Positions 60,401-64,000 of a stretch of 64,000 nucleotides of DNA are shown here, in pieces. A program made the translations under genes and the position numbers. Under the pieces are notes generated by a model that ran no database searches, was not told the origin of the DNA, and worked only from the letters and a program-made list of their open reading frames with translations. Every line of letters begins with the position of its first letter. Position 1 is the stretch's first letter. The DNA is from an uncultured Pelagibacteraceae bacterium (lineage in GTDB: Bacteria; Pseudomonadota; Alphaproteobacteria; Pelagibacterales; Pelagibacteraceae): the NCBI GenBank assembly GCA_902614905.1, contig CACMMN010000003.1:1-64000 (forward strand), in the 5' to 3' direction.

Positions 60401-60481
60401 TTGGCCTTGTTTTACTAACAGCTCTATAATTTCTACATTTTCAAAATCACCAATATCAGGTACTAAAAGATCTTTTTTCAT
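57401..60481 (-). CDS. aceE: Pyruvate dehydrogenase E1 (homodimeric) with fused N-terminal lipoyl domain
   Basis: A 1026-residue protein. Residues 1-77 are a biotinyl/lipoyl domain with the lipoylation motif 'LESDKSSVEVPS' (Lys42). Residues about 78-145 are a charged Lys/Glu/Ile linker. From about 146 it is a full AceE: 'RKIRSLIRWNAAAMVVRAN', 'GGHIGTFASAATLYDVGMNHF', the thiamine diphosphate site 'GDGEMDEPESLGAIGLA' with 'NCNLQRLDG', and 'GITEAGSMSSW'. AceE normally starts at the catalytic part and is about 890 residues. The frame is continuous with no stop. It converts pyruvate to the acetyl group for acetyl-CoA. Confidence 0.94.
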   Translation of the reverse strand: MKKDLLVPDIGDFENVEIIELLVKQGQKISINDPIVTLESDKSSVEVPSTEEGIIESISVKIGDKVSKGDKLVSISLNGGSERIEEIKEVKKDTEIPKDTEKIISDAEKIQKIDEPKIIRQEVSETKKTSKLENSKIEIVSDTNDIDPSETKEWLESLSAVLNSDGKERAQYIIRQLIEHSYREGSGLVMSRNTPYINTIPPEEEKKLPGDQNIERKIRSLIRWNAAAMVVRANKKNPELGGHIGTFASAATLYDVGMNHFWRAKNNKFGGDLIYFQGHSAPGIYARSYLEGRLTEKQLDNFRQEVKPGGLSSYPHPWLMPEYWQFPTVSMGLGPMLAIYQARFMKYLINRGLIKDEGRKVWAFLGDGEMDEPESLGAIGLAAREKLDNLIFVVNCNLQRLDGPVRGNGKIIQELEGIFRGAGWNVLKVIWGSYWDQLLANDKKGLLVKRMNEAVDGEYQAFKAKGGSYVREKFFGKYKELKDMVSAMTDQDIWKLNRGGHDPHKVYAAYHQAVNNVGKPTVIIAKTIKGYGMGKSGESINTTHQQKKLDVKDLMYYRDRFDVPLTDEQVKNIQYYKPDENSEEIKYLKDRRIKLGGNIPERSTFAKSIKAPPKDIFDALKKSTGSKEMSTTMALVRMLTNLLRDKNVSPRLVPIIPDEARTFGMEGFFQKIGIYAHEGQKYEPVDSEQLFSYREDKKGQVLEEGITEAGSMSSWIAAGTAYSNHDIEMIPIYLFYSMFGFQRVGDFAWAAGDSQARGFLIGATSGRTTLAGEGLQHQDGHSHLLASTIPNCVSYDPTFAYELAVIFRDGLKRMHENKENIFYYITTLNENYSHPEIPNEKGIEDSILKGMYKIKSINNNKKTKITLLGSGSILREMLEASEILNKDYKIDSDVWSVTSYNELRKDGLEIERYNLLNPNEKPKETYVEKCLKNSEGPILAASDYMRISSDQIRPYTNKSFYSLGTDGYGRSDTRKNLRNFFEVDKKYIVTYALSVLSKEQLIASKYAEDAIKKYNIDKNKPMPTKL

Positions 60482-60549
60482 TATTTGAAGCTATATTTAT
60501 AACATATTTATATCTTTTTTTTGACATCCTTAAATATGAAAGTATTTAA

Positions 60550-60666
60550 ATGATTAATTTATTAAAAAAATTATTACTAAAAAGAGAAAATAACAAAAAA
60601 TTTGATGCAAAAGTATGGATACAATTGGCGCTATTAAATAAGAATTTAAAATCTTTAAAATATTAA
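60550..60666 (+). CDS. Possible 38-residue basic small protein
   Basis: An ATG frame of 38 residues between aceE and the thiolase gene, beginning MINLLKKLLLKREN and ending 'WIQLALLNKNLKSLKY'. It is amphipathic with a basic N-terminal helix. It ends with TAA inside the last codons of the convergent thiolase gene. It fills most of an otherwise empty 181-bp gap. No family is known to me; it may be chance. Confidence 0.35.
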   Translation: MINLLKKLLLKRENNKKFDAKVWIQLALLNKNLKSLKY

Positions 60667-61769
60667 TCGCGAGCAATACACATAGAAATACCCATACCAC
60701 CACCTATACAAAGAGTAACTAAACCTTTTTTATTATCTCTTTTGATCATTTCATGAATTAATGTGACTATCAATCTTGCACCGGATGCTCCAATTGGATG
60801 ACCTATAGCAATTGCACCTCCATTAACATTTAGTTTTTCTTTAGGAACTTTTAGCTCTTTAACAACTGCAAGTGTTTGTGCGGCAAAAGCTTCATTGCAC
60901 TCTATTAAATCTAAATCATTTATACTCCAGCCAGCAATTTCAAGAGCTTTTGTAGAGGACGGAATAGGTCCCAAACCCATTAAAGTTGGATCGACCCCAC
61001 AAGTAGCCCAAGAAACAATTTTTGCTTGGATATCTAAATTTTTTTTCTCAGCTAAATCTCTTGTGGTGAGTAAAACACCGGCTGCACCATCGTTTATACC
61101 AGATGAATTACCAGCAGTAACAGTACCATCTTTTTTAAAAGCAGGTTTTAATTTTTTAAGATTATCAATATTTAAATTAAACCTTGGGTGTTCATCTTGA
61201 TTATTATCAATTATTTCATTTAAAAATTTTTTACCTTTGATTGATCTTTCCGTTTTAGATTGTGAGTCTAGAGCAAAATGATCTTGTTCATCTCTTGAAA
61301 TATTAAATTTCTCTGCAACATTTTCTGCGGTAACACCCATATGGTAATTGTTAAAAGCATCGATTAAACCATTTGTTAACATTTCTTTCTCGTCTGAATT
61401 TGACATACTTTCTTGTCCACCAGTAATAACTAATTTTGATGAGCCCATACCAATTGATTGGTATCCTAAAACAATAGCTCTTAGTCCTGATCCACAAACC
61501 TGATTAACATTAAAAGCAGTTTTTTCTTTGGGGAGTCCAGATTTTATTAAGGCTTGTCTTGCAGGATTTTGTCCGCCTAAACTTGGTAAAACTTGGCCAA
61601 GTATGACTTCATCTATCTCTAACGGATCTAAATTAGTTTTTTTTAAAATACCTTTTATTACAATTGAGCCTAATTCATGGGCTTGAAGATTCTTGTGAAT
61701 GCCGCCGAATTTGCCCACTGATGTTCTCAAGGCAGATGTTAAAACTATATCTTTAGAATTTTTTGACAT
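60663..61769 (-). CDS. Acetyl-CoA acetyltransferase (thiolase), with a shortened loop
   Basis: A 368-residue thiolase condensing or cleaving acetoacetyl-CoA. The acylated cysteine is Cys92 in 'NQVCGSGLRA', the histidine is in 'GGAIAIGHPIGASG', and the second cysteine is in 'TLCIGGGMGISMCI'. After 'GGQESMSN' about 20 residues usually present (the loop before 'DAFNNYHMGVTAENV') are missing, explaining the short length against about 390. The active-site residues are intact. Biosynthetic or degradative role unclear. Confidence 0.92.
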   Translation of the reverse strand: MSKNSKDIVLTSALRTSVGKFGGIHKNLQAHELGSIVIKGILKKTNLDPLEIDEVILGQVLPSLGGQNPARQALIKSGLPKEKTAFNVNQVCGSGLRAIVLGYQSIGMGSSKLVITGGQESMSNSDEKEMLTNGLIDAFNNYHMGVTAENVAEKFNISRDEQDHFALDSQSKTERSIKGKKFLNEIIDNNQDEHPRFNLNIDNLKKLKPAFKKDGTVTAGNSSGINDGAAGVLLTTRDLAEKKNLDIQAKIVSWATCGVDPTLMGLGPIPSSTKALEIAGWSINDLDLIECNEAFAAQTLAVVKELKVPKEKLNVNGGAIAIGHPIGASGARLIVTLIHEMIKRDNKKGLVTLCIGGGMGISMCIARD

Positions 61770-61834
61770 TACGATAGAATAAACTTAAATTTAAAAATTA
61801 CATTAAAATATAGATGATTTATGTTAATTTATTA

Positions 61835-61911
61835 GCGCCTGTAGCTCAATTGGATAGAGCGCTTGGCTACGGACCAGGAGGTTCTGGGTTCGACTCCTAG
61901 CAGGCGCACCA
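61835..61911 (+). tRNA. tRNA-Arg (anticodon ACG)
   Basis: A 77-base tRNA with encoded CCA. The acceptor stem GCGCCTG pairs with CAGGCGC, the D arm is GCTC-AATTGGATA-GAGC, the anticodon loop is CTACGGA with anticodon ACG (read as inosine-CG after editing by TadA), and the T arm is CTGGG-TTCGACT-CCTAG. It stands alone between the thiolase gene and the PaaI gene. Confidence 0.95.
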
Positions 61912-61916
61912 ATTAT

Positions 61917-62000
61917 ATGAAAATTTCCTTACAGAAAAGTGTAATAGTTTTTTTTGCAATTGTATTTTTATTTTTGTTGTTACTAACTGTAATTCTTTAA
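61917..62000 (+). CDS. Possible 27-residue hydrophobic small protein
   Basis: An ATG frame beginning MKISLQKSVIVFFAIV and continuing with a Leu/Phe/Val-rich stretch, enough for one membrane helix. It fills the space between tRNA-Arg and the PaaI gene, starting 5 bp after the tRNA CCA. With such A+T-rich DNA a T-rich frame gives a hydrophobic peptide by chance, so this is weak. Confidence 0.25.
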   Translation: MKISLQKSVIVFFAIVFLFLLLLTVIL

Positions 62001-62006
62001 TTATAT

Positions 62007-62408
62007 ATGAAACAAGATTTTGAACAAATTAGTAGAGTATCTGGATTTATGCACCACAATGGTGGTCTTTATTTTAGAGAAATTTCTGAAAATGAATATG
62101 AATTTAAAGCTACAATAAGAGAGTTTCATTTAAATAAACGAGAAATTACGCATGGTGGTTTTATTTGCTCATTGATAGACGCTGGAGCAGGAACCGCCGT
62201 ATATAGAACGACAGGTCAAAAATCTTGTGTTACTGTATCACTTGATATCAAATTTATAGCACCATCTAGAAAAGAGGATGAGTTAATTGGAAATGTGCAA
62301 ATACTAAAGAAAACAAAAAGTATGGTATTTGTTAATTGCACCTTAAAAAAAAAAGATCAATTAATTGCCTCTGCAACAGGAGTTTGGAAAGTGATTAGAA
62401 AATTATGA
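62007..62408 (+). CDS. PaaI-family thioesterase (hotdog fold)
   Basis: A 133-residue protein with the PaaI signature 'REITHGGFICSLIDAGAGTAV' (HGG plus catalytic Asp) and 'VTVSLDIKFIAPSRKED'. Such enzymes hydrolyse acyl-CoA thioesters, often phenylacetyl or hydroxybenzoyl CoA, to free CoA. The substrate here is unknown. It overlaps the racemase gene by 4 bp. Confidence 0.9.
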   Translation: MKQDFEQISRVSGFMHHNGGLYFREISENEYEFKATIREFHLNKREITHGGFICSLIDAGAGTAVYRTTGQKSCVTVSLDIKFIAPSRKEDELIGNVQILKKTKSMVFVNCTLKKKDQLIASATGVWKVIRKL

Positions 62409-63109
62409 TTGGAATTTTAGGTGGTATGGGAACTCAAGCAGGATTAGATTTTTGTAATAAAATTGCAGTTTTAAATAGAGGTAAAAAAGACCAACAATAT
62501 CCTAAATTTATATTATTTAATAAATCTGATACTCCAAGAAGACCAGAAAATTTAAAAAAATATTTCAATGTTCTTGATGAGCTTGTTAAAGGTTGTCGAC
62601 TACTTCAGAAAAATAAGTGTAAGTTTATTGTAATGCCATGTAACACAGCACATTACTGGTATAATGATTTACAAAGAAAAATAAAAATTCCAATAATTAG
62701 TATGCCTAAAGAAGTTTTTCTTCACACTAAGAAAACATGTAAAAAAAATTGTAAAATTGGATTATTAGCTACTGAAGCCACTATAAATACAAAGATTTAT
62801 CATAACTATTTATCCAGAAATTTTGAATTAGTTACACCAACTAAAAATTTACAAAAAAAATGTGTCAATAAAGCTATTCAATTAGTTAAATCTGGCAAGG
62901 TTAAAGAAGCTGAGAAAATCATTGGTCCAGCTGTAAGATATTTAATTAAAATAAGGTGTAAAAAAATTATTCTCGGATGTACGGAGATTCCAATTGCTAT
63001 TTTTGCTTTTAAGTCTTTCAAAAAAGCTAAGAAATCAAAAATATTTATAGACCCTAATTTATTATTAGCGAACGTATGTATGAGAAAATATAAAGGTATT
63101 AAAATTTAG
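62405..63109 (+). CDS. Aspartate/glutamate racemase family protein
   Basis: A 234-residue protein. It starts 'MIGILGGMGTQAGLDFCNKI', and has the two catalytic cysteines in 'MPCNTAHYWYNDL' and 'LGCTEIPI', both intact. It resembles the YgeA/aspartate racemase branch more than MurI, so a role in D-amino-acid supply or broad amino-acid racemisation is likely. Co-translated with the PaaI thioesterase gene. Confidence 0.9.
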   Translation: MIGILGGMGTQAGLDFCNKIAVLNRGKKDQQYPKFILFNKSDTPRRPENLKKYFNVLDELVKGCRLLQKNKCKFIVMPCNTAHYWYNDLQRKIKIPIISMPKEVFLHTKKTCKKNCKIGLLATEATINTKIYHNYLSRNFELVTPTKNLQKKCVNKAIQLVKSGKVKEAEKIIGPAVRYLIKIRCKKIILGCTEIPIAIFAFKSFKKAKKSKIFIDPNLLLANVCMRKYKGIKI

Positions 63110-63125
63110 ATTGAATATAAAATAT

Positions 63126-63203
63126 ATGAAAATGAGAACTTTTTTTTCTTCGATTCGGTCATGTTTTAGACCAGTTTTGTTCTTAGATGGTAACAATATA
63201 TAG
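63126..63203 (+). CDS. Possible 25-residue leader-like peptide upstream of the helicase gene
   Basis: An ATG frame of 25 residues, beginning MKMRTFFSSIRSCFRPVLF and ending before the helicase start by 32 bp. A short inverted repeat (GGTC ... GACC) lies inside. It could be a leader peptide or chance. The only support is its position in a 126-bp gap. Confidence 0.2.
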   Translation: MKMRTFFSSIRSCFRPVLFLDGNNI

Positions 63204-63235
63204 TAGGTAAAAATTTTGACACACAAATAATAGAA

Positions 63236-64000
63236 ATGAAAAAATATAAAATTACAGCAGTTTTAGGTCCAACAAATACTGGTAAAACCTTTTTGGCAGT
63301 TGAAACAATGCTTTCATTTGATACTGGGATGATGGGTTTTCCGTTAAGATTATTGGCTAGAGAGGTTTACGACAAAGTAATTAAAAAAGTTGACCCACAA
63401 AAAGTTGCTCTAATAACAGGAGAGGAAAAAATAATACCAGCTAATGCTAAGTATTATTTTTGCACTGTAGAGTCAATGCCAGTTGATAAGATTTTGGAGT
63501 TTGTTGGAATAGATGAAATACAAATGTGCAGTGACAACGAGAGAGGCCATATATTTACTGATAGATTACTTAATTTAAGAGGAGAAAAGCTAACAATGTT
63601 TATGGGTTCAAACTCCATGAAAAATATAATTGAAAAATTAGAGGAGGATATTGAATATATCGATAGAAAAAGACTTTCTAAGTTAACTTACTCAGGTCAC
63701 AAAAAAATATCTAGAATTGAGAGAAAAAGTGCAATAATTGCCTTTTCCGCTGAAGAAGTTTACGCAATTGCAGAGCTAATAAGAAGACAAAAGGGTGGTG
63801 CCGCAATAGTAATGGGATCATTAAGCCCCAAAACTCGAAACTCACAAGTAAGTTTATACCAGTCAGGTGATGTTGATTATTTAGTAGCTACTGATGCAAT
63901 TGGAATGGGTATTAACATGGATTTAAATAATGTTTATTTTTCAAATCTAAAAAAATTTGATGGTAAAAAATTAAGAAGATTAAAACTTTCAGAAATATCT
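63236..64000 (+). CDS. SUV3-like ATP-dependent RNA helicase, 3' end beyond window
   Basis: 255 codons are visible and the frame is open to the window end. Walker A is 'GPTNTGKTF', followed by 'GMMGFPLRLLAREVYDKV' and 'LITGEEKI', the DEAD-like motif is 'GIDEIQMCSDNERGHIF', and later 'ALIVMGSLSPKTR'-type and 'DYLVATDAIGMGINMDLNNVYF' segments belong to the second RecA domain. These are the marks of SUV3, the mitochondrial RNA degradosome helicase, whose bacterial relatives are common in alphaproteobacteria. The ATG at 63236 is the first in frame. Confidence 0.88.
   Translation, partial: MKKYKITAVLGPTNTGKTFLAVETMLSFDTGMMGFPLRLLAREVYDKVIKKVDPQKVALITGEEKIIPANAKYYFCTVESMPVDKILEFVGIDEIQMCSDNERGHIFTDRLLNLRGEKLTMFMGSNSMKNIIEKLEEDIEYIDRKRLSKLTYSGHKKISRIERKSAIIAFSAEEVYAIAELIRRQKGGAAIVMGSLSPKTRNSQVSLYQSGDVDYLVATDAIGMGINMDLNNVYFSNLKKFDGKKLRRLKLSEIS

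Noticed and set aside
59751-60488. A 245-residue plus-strand frame opposite aceE
   Set aside because: It is Ser/Ile/Leu-rich as expected from the complement of a Lys/Glu-rich lipoyl-linker region, and the minus-strand frame is a clear lipoyl-E1 protein.

Overview
The window looks like chromosomal DNA of a marine SAR11-type alphaproteobacterium (Candidatus Pelagibacter or a close relative). I infer this from the very high A+T content, the Lys/Asn/Ile-rich proteins, the almost absent intergenic space, and typical alphaproteobacterial gene neighbourhoods: DUF2093, bolA-J protein-cobS-cobT, a RegB-like kinase, an SUV3-like helicase, BamF. No database search was possible, so the taxonomic call is inference.

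Layout. 1-9.2 kb: end of a lipid A acyltransferase gene, a DUF2093 protein, purD-rsmD, then a minus-strand run (HAD hydrolase, ribF, ileS, lspA, bamF-like lipoprotein, pgi). 9.2-11.4 kb: groES-groEL with a heat-shock-type promoter and the only clear intrinsic terminator of the window. 11.4-17.4 kb: small membrane proteins, an exported DUF6134-like protein, a poly-lysine coiled-coil protein, a DapA-like aldolase, a GT9 glycosyltransferase and a membrane J protein. 17.4-25.8 kb: oligopeptidase B, a SET-domain protein, def-fmt-truA with an unknown exported protein, and aroK-aroB. 25.8-32.7 kb: bolA, J protein, cobS, cobT, a RegB-like kinase and gyrB.

32.7-34.3 kb holds the most unusual structure. 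A complete tRNA-Ser(GGA) and a second copy of its last 80 bases lie in direct orientation 1,368 bp apart. Between them are one GIY-YIG/T5orf172-type protein gene and, near each inner end, related 26-bp sequences resembling arm-type recombinase sites. This looks like a tiny integrated element with no integrase of its own.

34.3-37.6 kb is a surface-polysaccharide cluster (DUF4422 protein, two methyltransferases, GT17). 37.6-47.1 kb is a translation block (lepA, pheT, pheS, rplT, rpmI, infC, thrS) plus a GT4 glycosyltransferase. 47.1-54.7 kb has an alpha/beta hydrolase, a YeeZ-like protein and gltB-gltD. 54.8-64 kb has uppP, an EamA transporter, an oddly arranged pyruvate dehydrogenase (lipoyl domain fused to E1, E2 without one), a thiolase, tRNA-Arg(ACG), a PaaI thioesterase, an Asp/Glu racemase and the start of an SUV3-like helicase.

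Together the genes cover core metabolism (purine, aromatic amino acid, glutamate, flavin and acetyl-CoA synthesis), translation, envelope building and protein folding. Most convergent gene pairs overlap or abut at their 3' ends and several divergent pairs are only 13-25 bp apart, as expected of a streamlined genome.
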